A stretch of DNA of 8,601 nt from assembly GCA_031284645.1 (NCBI GenBank), contig JAITXS010000118.1, forward strand, positions 1 to 8,601, in the 5' to 3' direction. The notes under the pieces were generated by a model. The model was not told the origin of the DNA. It was given only the letters and a program-made list of their open reading frames with translations, and searched no databases. Source of the stretch: Spirochaetaceae bacterium. Its GTDB lineage: Bacteria; Spirochaetota; Spirochaetia; Treponematales; Breznakiellaceae. Position numbers and translations under genes: made by a program. Of this stretch, positions 1 to 6,367 are shown one piece after another. Positions within the stretch are counted from its first letter, which is position 1. Each line of letters starts with the position of its first letter.

Positions 1-1
1 G

Positions 2-337
2 GTAAAAATAACTAAAAGCTCGGTTACGGGGAATGATTGGGCGGATTTAGTCGCCGAAGTCGACACACGGAAGTGGTCGGATATTGTAATGTTTCGTTTT
101 ATACGGACACAGGGAGCCATCGGTGAACTTGTCGTGCGCGATTTCCACTCACGTCTTAAAGAAGAAAAAGCAAGCAAAGGCATTTGTGTCGCCGTTGGGA
201 AATTCAGCGACGAAGCCAAAAAATTCACCGATAGCCGCCTGATTGACCTCGTTGAGAAAAACGCATTAATGTCAATTCTCAATAACTTGGACTCAAGAAT
301 GCAAGCGTCTGTTGCGGCCTCTAAACTAAAAAATTAA
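2..337 (+). CDS. Mrr-like nuclease-fold protein, C-terminal part (5' end outside window)
   Basis: The frame is open to the left edge, so only the last 111 residues are seen. They resemble the C-terminal half of the Mrr/type IV restriction endonuclease fold: a core strand (IVMFRFIR), a helix GELVVRDFHSRLKEEKASKG, then strand and helix (GICVAVGKFSDEAKKFT) and the closing IDLVEKNAL strand/helix. The last three elements match the usual Mrr layout. In active Mrr enzymes the core strand carries Q-x-K; here those positions read as Phe, so catalysis looks lost in the visible part. Upstream active-site residues cannot be judged. The family (restriction of modified DNA, or a non-catalytic relative) is an inference from pattern. 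It converges on the RRM gene with about 100 bp between the stops. Confidence 0.6.
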   Translation, partial: VKITKSSVTGNDWADLVAEVDTRKWSDIVMFRFIRTQGAIGELVVRDFHSRLKEEKASKGICVAVGKFSDEAKKFTDSRLIDLVEKNALMSILNNLDSRMQASVAASKLKN

Positions 338-349
338 ACAATCTTTTGT

Positions 350-372
350 AAAATTCAGTTTTAAGGAATTTT
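350..372 (+). terminator. AT-rich inverted repeat after the Mrr-like gene
   Basis: A perfect 7-bp inverted repeat, AAAATTC (350-356) and GAATTTT (366-372), with a 9-nt loop, lies 13 nt after the stop codon at 335-337. The stem is AT-rich and there is no strong T-run after it, so it is at best a weak terminator for the rightward gene. Confidence 0.25.
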
Positions 373-437
373 CTGCTGTTTTAAAAGCCGCTTCCAACGC
401 AAGGCAAGACTTGAATGTCCAAGTTAAGGCTTTAGGT

Positions 438-743
438 CTACCAGCTATTGTACCTGCGATCTCCCCCGCCGCCGCCGCCCCTGCTGTCGCGGCGCGGTTT
501 GTCCATAGCTTCGTTTACCCTTATCGTCCGTCCATCAAGCGGCTTTCCGTTAGCCTCTTGAATCGCGGCGGCAGCCTCATCGTCCAAGCTCATTTCAACA
601 AAGCCAAAGCCTTTTGAATTACCGCTTTCGCGGTCTTTTACGATCTGTGCGGATTCTACGGTTCCAAAACCAGCAAAATAATTCCGCAAACTTTCTTCAG
701 TAGTCTGATAAGACAAATTACCGATGTAGAGTTTCTTACTCAT
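438..743 (-). CDS. Single-RRM glycine-rich RNA-binding protein
   Basis: A 101-residue protein with one complete RNA recognition motif at residues about 3-80. RNP2 is LYIGNL (5-10) and RNP1 is KGFGFVEM (44-51), both with the aromatic residues that stack on RNA bases. The RRM is followed by a short basic, glycine-rich tail (about 84-101: RRDSRGGGGGGDRRYNSW). This is the architecture of bacterial Rbp/GRP-like proteins, known best in cyanobacteria, which bind single-stranded RNA and are often cold-induced; the RNA targets here are unknown. The ATG at 741-743 is supported by a strong Shine-Dalgarno (GGGAGAAGGAA on the minus strand, 752-762). It is monocistronic, convergent with the gene on its left. 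A GC-rich hairpin abuts the ribosome binding site, suggesting control at translation. Confidence in the family is very high, in the physiological role low. Confidence 0.93.
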   Translation of the reverse strand: MSKKLYIGNLSYQTTEESLRNYFAGFGTVESAQIVKDRESGNSKGFGFVEMSLDDEAAAAIQEANGKPLDGRTIRVNEAMDKPRRDSRGGGGGGDRRYNSW

Positions 744-751
744 CTATAAAT

Positions 752-777
752 TTCCTTCTCCCGTCAAACCGGACGGG
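752..777 (-). promoter_or_regulatory. 5'-UTR hairpin touching the Shine-Dalgarno of the RRM gene
   Basis: On the minus strand CCCGTC (777-772) pairs perfectly with GACGGG (765-760) across a 6-nt loop. The right arm runs straight into the ribosome binding site, GGGAGAAGGAA (762-752), sharing its first G residues. Folding would therefore partly hide the site. This could be a thermosensitive or protein-binding control element, perhaps autoregulatory, but that is inference. A possible -10 box TATGAT (798-793) lies 15 nt upstream of the stem, and a TTGACA (838-833) lies too far from it to be its -35. Confidence 0.45.
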
Positions 778-1040
778 CACGTTTTTAAGCGTATCATAAT
801 TCAAAAAATTGGACAAGAAGGCATGAGCCCTCTGTCAATGGCCCTCTTGCCGGTAGCTACATCAATTTATGCCCAAGATACCCCATCCTCGCCCTGGATC
901 GTGTATCCTTCCAAATGCTCCGCCTATTTTCTCTGTCTGCCTGCGTTATTTCCATGATTCCCCCCGGGGAATATTTTCAGCATACCATAGTTTTTGTTCG
1001 TTTTGAACTTTTTAAATGTTTTTGCCGTAATTAAACGTTG

Positions 1041-1091
1041 ACATAAACGCGGACACCCCATAAAACGCAGACAAAAGCGCAGACACCCCAT
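1041..1091. repeat. Pair of 21-bp direct repeats, possible insertion-sequence end
   Basis: Positions 1041-1061 and 1071-1091 match at 18 of 21 bases with a 30-bp period, and share the core GACACCCCAT. A third, shorter copy of the motif (CGCAGACA, 1066-1073) sits between them. A TTGAC pentamer precedes the first copy (1038-1042) and overlaps the end of the second (1091-1095). Clustered short direct repeats of this kind are typical of the ends of IS21-type elements. No transposase is present, so this would be a solo end or remnant. A repressor binding array is the alternative. Confidence 0.4.
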
Positions 1092-1119
1092 TGACTATTC
1101 TCTGTATTTATGGCAGAAT
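1091..1119 (+). promoter_or_regulatory. Candidate sigma-70 promoter of guaD
   Basis: TTGACT (1091-1096) is followed after exactly 17 nt by CAGAAT (1114-1119), giving a start near 1126 and a leader of about 48 nt. A second pair upstream, TTGACA (1038-1043)-17 nt-TAAAAC (1061-1066), has a perfect -35 but a poor -10. Both -35 boxes belong to the direct-repeat array. Confidence 0.4.
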
Positions 1120-1173
1120 ACGAAATTGTGATTTAATTGCCGTCTATCATCTATCAGCGTAAATGAGGCTCCG

Positions 1174-2487
1174 ATGGCTTTCCATAATTTTATACTAAAA
1201 GGCGATATCATATACAGTGAATCGCTGCGTTCACTAAAAACATTCCCCGCAGGCTTTCTTGTTTGTGAAAACGGTAAATCTGCCGGTGTTTTCCCCCGTA
1301 TACCCGATGAATTTACACATCTGCCGGTAAAAGATTTTTCGGGTAAGGTTATTATCCCGGGTTTGGTTGACCTTCATTGCCATGCCCCCCAGTACGCGAT
1401 TCGCGCCTTGGGTATGGATAGTCAGCTTCTTGAATGGCTCGAACGCAGGGCCTTTCCCGAAGAAACGAAATACCACGATATTGATTATGCGCGCCGCGCC
1501 TATTCGCTTTTGATTGCCGGGCTTAAAAAAAGTCCGACAACTCGTATTTGTCTTTTTGCATCGACTCATGTCAATTCAACAGTGCTCCTTATGAATATGC
1601 TGGAGGAATCAGGGCTCGTAGCCTGTGTGGGCAAAGTAAATATGGATCGCAACGCACCGGATACTTTGCGGGAAAAAGACGCAGAAACTTCCGCAAGGGC
1701 GACACGGGAATGGCTTGAAAAATTTTATGCGGATAGTACACATTTTAAAAACATAGCACCCATTCTTACTCCCCGGTTTATCCCCAGTTGTTCCGATTCC
1801 TTAATGGAATCTCTTTCCCTGATACAAAAAGAATATGCCCTCCCTCTGCAATCGCATCTTTCGGAAAATCGAAAAGAAGTTGCCTGGGTTCGGGAATTGT
1901 CCCCTGAAAGTTCTTGTTATGCTGATAGTTATGCCCATTTCGGTCTTTTCGGCGGAAATGTACCAACCATTATGGCGCACTGTGTGTGGCCTGACGAAAA
2001 TGAATTAAGCCTGATCCGTGATCGAGGCGTCTATGTGGCTCACTGCCCCCAGTCAAACCAAAATCTGGCATCGGGAATCGCGCCGGTGAGATGCTATCTT
2101 AACGCCGGTGCCAAAGTCGGGCTTGGCAGTGACCTTGCCGCCGGTTCTCATATTTCGATTTTCCACGCCATGATGGATGCGATTCAGGTTTCAAAAATCC
2201 GTTCGTGTCTTATTGATCAAGATGATGCGCCGTTAAGTTTGGCTGAAGCCTTTTATCTTGGAACAGCAGGCGGCGGCGCTTTTTTCGCCGAAATTTGCCG
2301 GGGATCGGGCCCGTCAAAGTCCGGTTCTTTTGAGGCTGGTTACGATTTTGACGCCCTTGTTTTGGACGATAGCAATCTTGGTTCACCTTTTGAGCTTTCA
2401 CTCTTTGAACGACTGGAACGGCTTGTTTACCTGTCCGATGACAGGAACATCAACGCAAAATATGTAAGAGGAAAGCATCTGTTTTAA
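1174..2487 (+). CDS. guaD: Guanine deaminase
   Basis: Hydrolyses guanine to xanthine and ammonia in purine salvage and nitrogen scavenging; cytosolic, one zinc per active site. The 437-residue protein is an amidohydrolase-superfamily TIM barrel of normal length for the family (human enzyme about 454). Visible signatures: PGLVDLHCHAPQY with metal ligands His68 and His70; GKVNMDRN (153-160); TPRFIPSCS (199-207) of the substrate pocket; QSHLSEN with His228 and catalytic Glu231; MAHC with His269; AHCPQSN (289-295); and GLGSDLAAG with metal ligand Asp320. No key residue is missing. The ATG at 1174 is chosen because GAGG (1165-1168) lies 5 nt upstream and the N-terminal strand fits the family. It is preceded by an IS-like repeat array with a candidate promoter, and no purine riboswitch was recognised. 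The gene after it is 188 bp away and probably separate. Confidence 0.95.
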   Translation: MAFHNFILKGDIIYSESLRSLKTFPAGFLVCENGKSAGVFPRIPDEFTHLPVKDFSGKVIIPGLVDLHCHAPQYAIRALGMDSQLLEWLERRAFPEETKYHDIDYARRAYSLLIAGLKKSPTTRICLFASTHVNSTVLLMNMLEESGLVACVGKVNMDRNAPDTLREKDAETSARATREWLEKFYADSTHFKNIAPILTPRFIPSCSDSLMESLSLIQKEYALPLQSHLSENRKEVAWVRELSPESSCYADSYAHFGLFGGNVPTIMAHCVWPDENELSLIRDRGVYVAHCPQSNQNLASGIAPVRCYLNAGAKVGLGSDLAAGSHISIFHAMMDAIQVSKIRSCLIDQDDAPLSLAEAFYLGTAGGGAFFAEICRGSGPSKSGSFEAGYDFDALVLDDSNLGSPFELSLFERLERLVYLSDDRNINAKYVRGKHLF

Positions 2488-2523
2488 ACGTGCCTTGGAA
2501 GATGAAATTTCCGCTCTGTTTTT

Positions 2524-2555
2524 TGCAAACCCGGAATGTTCCGGGAATCTTTGCA
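2524..2555 (+). terminator. Terminator-like hairpin after guaD
   Basis: CCCGGAA (2530-2536) and TTCCGGG (2539-2545) form a perfect inverted repeat. An outer pair, TGCAAA (2524-2529) and TTTGCA (2550-2555), extends the stem past a 4-nt bulge. It begins 37 nt after the guaD stop. Only TTTT (2560-2563) follows, after an interruption, so termination may be inefficient; it could instead protect the 3' end of the message. Confidence 0.4.
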
Positions 2556-2640
2556 CCTGTTTTCCCCTCCTTGTTCAAAGGCGACACACTCTTTTCCCTT
2601 GGGCATTTCCATGCGTGTATCATGGATGAGGTATGACGTC

Positions 2641-2669
2641 TTTCCTTTCTTTTTTGTATCGTGTATACT
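2641..2669 (+). promoter_or_regulatory. Candidate promoter implying a leaderless oxidoreductase mRNA
   Basis: TATACT (2664-2669) matches five of six -10 positions and is preceded directly by TG. A weak -35, TTTCCT (2641-2646), lies 17 nt upstream. Transcription would start at about 2676, the A of the ATG. No Shine-Dalgarno stands at the right distance; the nearest purine run, GGATGAGG (2624-2631), is 44 nt upstream. Confidence 0.35.
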
Positions 2670-2675
2670 ACCGGA

Positions 2676-3659
2676 ATGAAATTAGCTGTTATCGGAACTT
2701 CGGATATTTCCCGTCAATTTATTGTGGGCGCTTTGGAAGCGGGCTTTACGCTTGCGGCGCTGTGTTCGCGTTCCGCTGAAAAGGGCGCGGATTTTTTGAC
2801 ACGCTGCAAAGCCGGCACCGGCAAGAGCGGCATTGCAGAGACGCGCGTGTTCACGGATATTGCTGCAATGTCCGCGTGCCCTGATGTGGATGTGGTGTAT
2901 CTTGCCACACCACCTGCACTGCATTTTGAACATGCGCTTGCGGTGATTAATGCGGGCAAGCATGTGCTTGTAGAAAAGCCCTGTTTTTCGTCGGTGGCGC
3001 AGGTCAAATTTGCCATCGAAGCGGCGCGGCAAAAAAACGTGTTCCTGCTGGAAACGATGCGCCTTTTTTACAGCCCGCTTACGGAAAAACTCATCAGCGC
3101 CTTACCAATGATAGGTCCTGTCCGCTATGTATCGCTCAATTATATGCGCTATTCATCCAAGTATGATGACTACAAGCGCGGCATTGTGCATCCCTCGTTT
3201 TCCGGTGAGATGGGCGGTGGTGCCTTGTCCGACCTGTGCGTGTATGCCGTGTATCTTGCGCTCATCCTGTTTGGCAAGCCAAATCGCGTGCAGTACGCGG
3301 GCGTGCCGCTTATTTGCGGCGCGGATGGCATTGCAACGCTGCTTTTGTCATATCCCGGTTTTAATTGCGTTATCAACGGTTGTAAACTATCCACCGCGCA
3401 AACACCGAGCGAAATCCAGGGCGAAAACGGCTCTCTCCTGATAGACAACCCGTTTATGCGGGCGGGGATTCATTTTCAGAGTAATGAGGCAAAGACTGAT
3501 AAAAAAGAATTATTCCGGCAGGACTTTAATGATATGGTAACGCAGCAAAAAGCCTTGCACGACATTATCGCCGCACACGACACAGAGCGGCTTTCGCGCG
3601 CGCACCGGTTTATGCTGGACAGCACGGCGATTTTGGATCAGTGCCGCGCTGCCATATAG
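2676..3659 (+). CDS. Gfo/Idh/MocA-family NAD(P)-dependent oxidoreductase
   Basis: A 327-residue protein of usual length for the family. An N-terminal Rossmann domain (about 1-122) opens with MKLAVIGTSDIS, where the first glycine of the nucleotide loop is kept but the rest is degenerate. It continues with the ATPP strand end (77-80) and the signature AGKHVLVEKP, with Glu100-Lys101-Pro102. The C-terminal alpha/beta domain (about 123-327) holds GGGALSDLCVYAV (180-192), the family's G-G-x-L-x-D-x-x-x-Y element with Asp186 and Tyr190. Members oxidise or reduce sugars, inositols and related polyols; the substrate cannot be read here. The ATG at 2676 is preferred to the GTG at 2661 because family members start at this strand and the GTG overlaps a good -10 box. 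It stands alone between guaD and the convergent murA. Codons ending in G or C (GCG, CGC, GTG) look more frequent here than in the neighbours, an impression only. Confidence 0.88.
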   Translation: MKLAVIGTSDISRQFIVGALEAGFTLAALCSRSAEKGADFLTRCKAGTGKSGIAETRVFTDIAAMSACPDVDVVYLATPPALHFEHALAVINAGKHVLVEKPCFSSVAQVKFAIEAARQKNVFLLETMRLFYSPLTEKLISALPMIGPVRYVSLNYMRYSSKYDDYKRGIVHPSFSGEMGGGALSDLCVYAVYLALILFGKPNRVQYAGVPLICGADGIATLLLSYPGFNCVINGCKLSTAQTPSEIQGENGSLLIDNPFMRAGIHFQSNEAKTDKKELFRQDFNDMVTQQKALHDIIAAHDTERLSRAHRFMLDSTAILDQCRAAI

Positions 3660-3666
3660 CTGGCAG
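3649..3666 (+). terminator. Stem-loop across the oxidoreductase stop codon
   Basis: CTGCCA (3649-3654) pairs perfectly with TGGCAG (3661-3666) over a 6-nt loop that contains the TAG stop. No T-run follows on either strand, so it is a poor intrinsic terminator, but it is the only structure in the 37-bp gap between the convergent stops. Confidence 0.25.
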
Positions 3667-3696
3667 GGTTAAACAATGGTATTTCGTTTCCTGTTA

Positions 3697-4971
3697 TCAG
3701 CATTTTTCAATGTCGGCACCAAGTGCGGATAGACGGGGCACAATGTTTTCATAACCACGTTCAATCTGATAAACATTGCGGATAAGACTTTTTCCCTCGG
3801 CGCATAGGGCGGCGATAACCATAGCCATACCGGCGCGGACATCAGGGCTTGTCAGCACTGAGCCTGAAAGTTTGGCGGGGCCTGAGACAACGGCGCGGTG
3901 GGGATCGCAGAGGACAATGCGTGCCCCCATGCCGATCAGCATGTCAACAAAATACATACGCGATTCAAACATTTTTTCGTGAATAAGCACGGTGCCTTCC
4001 ACTTGAGTGGCGAGCACGGTGATGATACTTGTTAAGTCCGGCGGGAAGCCGGGCCAGGGAGCATCGTCAATTTTCGGTATCATACCGCCAAGATCGTGAT
4101 TTACTTTTAAAGACTGATTTTTCGCAAGACAGAGGGTAGTGCCGGAATGTTCCCAGACAACACCGAGTTTGCCGAACGAGATTTTTGCAGGCCGTATATC
4201 GCGGGGTTTTATACCGGTTATGATAATTTCGCCGCGTGTCGCGGCAGCAAGTCCCAAAAGAGATCCGACTTCCATGTAGTCCGCTCCGATTTCAAAATCG
4301 CAGCCGCCGAGTTTATCTACGCCGTCTATCGTGAGGATGTTTGAGCCGGTGCCCTGAATTTTTGCTCCCATCTCGATCAACATACGGCAGAGATCCTGAC
4401 AGTGGGGCTCCGAAGCGGCATTGCTTAAGATTGTTCTTCCTTTTGCCAGTACCGCCGCCATGATAGCATTTTCCGTGGCTGTTACCGAGGCCTCATCAAG
4501 AAAAATATCTTCCCCTCTAAGATGCGCCGCGGAAAATTGATAGTACTCGTTTACGCTTAGTTCCGCACCAAGTTCAGTAAGTGCAAGGAAATGAGTATCC
4601 AGTCTTCGCCGGCCGATAACATCCCCGCCCGGGGGCGGTAGTACCGCAGAACCTGTCCGCGCCAGCAAGGGGCCTGCGAATAAAATCGAGGCACGGATCT
4701 TTTCAGCGTATTCGGCAGGGATAATAGAGCTTGTTATAGAAGAGGCACAAAGACGCCAAACACCCGGCCCTTCCTGTCGGGCCTGACCGCCCAGAGCGCA
4801 AAATACATCAAGCATTACATGAACATCTTCGATATCCGGAATATTCCGCAATATAATAGGATCAACGCTTAAAAGCGCGGCGGCAATACAGGGGAGCGCG
4901 GCATTTTTATTACCGCTTACTCGAATTGTTCCTGATATCGGGTTTCCTCCCCGAACACTATATTGGTTCAC
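3697..4971 (-). CDS. murA: UDP-N-acetylglucosamine 1-carboxyvinyltransferase (MurA), Asp in place of catalytic Cys
   Basis: Transfers enolpyruvate from PEP to UDP-GlcNAc, the first committed step of peptidoglycan synthesis, in the cytosol. The 424 residues cover the full two-domain EPT fold (E. coli MurA is 419). Recognisable residues: Lys22-Asn23 (SGNKNAALP); Arg93 (KIRAS); the mobile loop LPPPGGDVIGRRRLDTH (111-127); Asp312 in FPPDLTS, equivalent to the general base Asp305; Arg338; and Arg379 in PDVRAG. In the loop, the Cys that E. coli has at 115 is Asp117 here. The same change is known in Mycobacterium, Chlamydia and Borrelia, where it keeps activity and removes fosfomycin sensitivity. 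The start is GTG (4971-4969), supported by GGAGAT (4986-4981) 9 nt upstream and by the family N-terminus. It is convergent with the oxidoreductase and separated from hflX by 274 bp, so it probably has its own promoter. Confidence 0.95.
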   Translation of the reverse strand: MNQYSVRGGNPISGTIRVSGNKNAALPCIAAALLSVDPIILRNIPDIEDVHVMLDVFCALGGQARQEGPGVWRLCASSITSSIIPAEYAEKIRASILFAGPLLARTGSAVLPPPGGDVIGRRRLDTHFLALTELGAELSVNEYYQFSAAHLRGEDIFLDEASVTATENAIMAAVLAKGRTILSNAASEPHCQDLCRMLIEMGAKIQGTGSNILTIDGVDKLGGCDFEIGADYMEVGSLLGLAAATRGEIIITGIKPRDIRPAKISFGKLGVVWEHSGTTLCLAKNQSLKVNHDLGGMIPKIDDAPWPGFPPDLTSIITVLATQVEGTVLIHEKMFESRMYFVDMLIGMGARIVLCDPHRAVVSGPAKLSGSVLTSPDVRAGMAMVIAALCAEGKSLIRNVYQIERGYENIVPRLSALGADIEKC

Positions 4972-5047
4972 AATATTTCTATCTCCGTGGTATCAAGGAT
5001 TTATCTTGTCAAAGTTTTATCCCGATTGAAGTGCACTCTCAATTTTT

Positions 5048-5077
5048 ATTGTATTCTGCCAAATGCCTGTAAATCAA
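5048..5077 (-). promoter_or_regulatory. Candidate proximal murA promoter
   Basis: On the minus strand TTGATT (5077-5072) is followed after 18 nt by TACAAT (5053-5048), which matches five of six -10 positions. A start near 5041 would give a leader of about 70 nt before the GTG. It lies in an AT-rich stretch between hflX and murA. Confidence 0.4.
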
Positions 5078-5089
5078 GATGTTTTATTA

Positions 5090-5118
5090 AGTATACTATA
5101 AAAAAAGTCAGGAGGCAA
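5090..5118 (-). promoter_or_regulatory. Candidate distal murA promoter with palindromic -10
   Basis: On the minus strand TTGCCT (5118-5113) is followed after 17 nt by TATACT (5095-5090). The -10 lies in the palindrome AGTATACT (5090-5097), so the same box reads in both directions. The leader to murA would be about 110 nt. The region upstream (5119-5245) has several GC-rich inverted repeats, including ATGCCGGCAT (5132-5141) and ACCCGA/TCGGGT (5205-5210/5240-5245), but none is followed by a T-run that would end hflX transcription. Confidence 0.35.
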
Positions 5119-5245
5119 TGCGCTGCCGCTTATGCCGGCATCATTCACCATTGCGGCTTTTCTTCTAAATCGGGGGGTGTTCGCTTTTCGTCTATACCGG
5201 TTTTACCCGACGCTCAATAACATGACCGGCGGATACGGCTCGGGT

Positions 5246-6367
5246 TTATTGCACAGGAATGGCTTCGCTCTCTTTATTTTTGAGCATGTCTTCGACTTTT
5301 GCCATGAGTTCTTCAAGCCCACGGCCTTCTTTGACAGAGATGGAGACGGGGTTGGGACAGATGTTTTGCAGGTGGAGGAGGGTTTCAGCAGGAAGATCGC
5401 AGTCGGTTTTATTGAGTGCGGTGATCATCAGGCTGTGTTCCGCGCCGAGGGAGGCAAGGACATCCATGCTTGTTTTGAAGAATTTTTCTGCATCAGGATC
5501 GGATGCGTCAAGGACTTGTATGAGTATGTCGGCCAGGGTTACTTCTTCGAGGGTTGAGCGGAAGGCGTCCACGAGGTCGTGGGGGAGGCGGCGGATGAAA
5601 CCGACTGTGTCCACAAGAAGCATGGGGGAAGGCCGTTCTATGCGGCGTGCTGTGGTGTCGAGTGTGGCAAAGAGTTTGTCGGCAACGAATGTATCGGATC
5701 CGGTAAGGGCGTTGAGGAGCGAGGACTTACCGGCGTTGGTATAGCCGACAAGGGCGACCAGCGGGATATCTCCTTTTTGACGTTTTTTACGCTGGACAGC
5801 GCGGCTGTTTTGTATCTCACAGAGGTCTTTTTTTAGTTTGGTGATTTTATTTTGGACAAGTCGGCGGTCGCTTTCGAGTTTGGTTTCGCCGCTTCCTTTT
5901 GCGCCGTAGCTGCCGCCTCGTTGTCGGGCAAGGTCAAGGTATTTATGGCTTAGGCGCGGAAGGCTGAACTCAAGGCGGGCCAGCTCTACCTGAAGTCTCG
6001 CTTCCCGGGTTTGGGCGCGGGAGGCAAAAATCTGGATGATAAGCTCGCGGCGGTCAAAGGTCGATACATTCGTAAGGTCTTCCCAGTTGCGCTGCTGGGA
6101 GGGGCTTAGATCCCAGTCAAGAATGATGCAGTCGGCGTTGAGCTCCCCGCATTTTGATGCAATCTCCTCGGCTTTGCCCTTTCCTATTCCGTATTTCGCA
6201 CTATACTCACGCAGGCGGATAATTTCCTGTCCCGCAATTTCCAGGCCCATAGTGCCGACAAGTCCGCGTAATTCTTTCGCAAGAGACAGCGCTTCCGCTT
6301 TGCTGGTTCGCTTATCCGAAATACCGGCTAAAAATACCCGCTTAGGCGGGTCTTGGGTTTCATACAT
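5246..6367 (-). CDS. hflX: HflX, ribosome-associated GTPase
   Basis: HflX binds the ribosome and splits stalled or heat-damaged 70S particles. The 373-residue protein has the expected order: an N-terminal HflX domain with the IGKGKAEEI element (61-69); the linker signature, from SLPRLSHKYLDLARQRGG (135-152) through GSGETKLESDRR (158-169); then a TRAFAC GTPase domain. Its G motifs are G1 GYTNAGKSS (208-216), the switch I segment KLFATLDTT (231-239), G3 DTVGF (253-257), G4 NKTD (319-322) and a G5-like SVKEG (344-348). It is somewhat shorter than E. coli HflX (426), mainly at the ends. The ATG at 6367-6365 is chosen although the frame is open further upstream: the extra 33 residues would lie inside the TPR gene and do not look like HflX. 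The start overlaps the TPR stop by 8 bp (ATGTATGA) and has no clear Shine-Dalgarno, so translation is probably coupled. Confidence 0.95.
   Translation of the reverse strand: MYETQDPPKRVFLAGISDKRTSKAEALSLAKELRGLVGTMGLEIAGQEIIRLREYSAKYGIGKGKAEEIASKCGELNADCIILDWDLSPSQQRNWEDLTNVSTFDRRELIIQIFASRAQTREARLQVELARLEFSLPRLSHKYLDLARQRGGSYGAKGSGETKLESDRRLVQNKITKLKKDLCEIQNSRAVQRKKRQKGDIPLVALVGYTNAGKSSLLNALTGSDTFVADKLFATLDTTARRIERPSPMLLVDTVGFIRRLPHDLVDAFRSTLEEVTLADILIQVLDASDPDAEKFFKTSMDVLASLGAEHSLMITALNKTDCDLPAETLLHLQNICPNPVSISVKEGRGLEELMAKVEDMLKNKESEAIPVQ

Larger units (their letters stand above)
744..1173. other. Gene-poor intergenic region, about 430 bp
   Basis: This stretch separates the divergent RRM and guanine deaminase genes. 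Besides the RRM 5' hairpin and the guaD-side repeats listed separately, it contains an inverted repeat ATTCCCC (957-963)/GGGGAAT (966-972). It also holds one small minus-strand ORF (955-857, 32 codons, beginning MEITQADREN), which has a G-rich upstream sequence but no recognisable family. The ORF may be noise or a remnant of a lost gene. No tRNA, no riboswitch core and no other coding signal were seen. Confidence 0.6.

Noticed and set aside
409..424. ACTTG/CAAGT inverted repeat as terminator of the RRM gene
   Set aside because: The stem is only 5 bp and no T-run follows on the minus strand.
1041..1091. CRISPR array
   Set aside because: There are only two full repeat copies, they are imperfect, and the gap of 9 bp is far too short for a spacer.
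1120..1173. Purine riboswitch before guaD
   Set aside because: The leader is too short and shows none of the conserved loop sequences of the class.
2661..2675. GTG start at 2661 for the oxidoreductase
   Set aside because: It overlaps a good -10 box, has no ribosome binding site and adds five residues before the normal family start MKLAVIG.
5110..5168. 16-codon plus-strand ORF behind a perfect AGGAGG
   Set aside because: The Shine-Dalgarno is only 2 nt from the ATG, there is no matching -35 on that strand, and the peptide has no recognisable character.
4963..5220. 85-residue plus-strand ORF upstream of murA
   Set aside because: Its first bases read back into murA, it has a TTG start without a Shine-Dalgarno, its composition is not protein-like, and it covers the murA promoter region.
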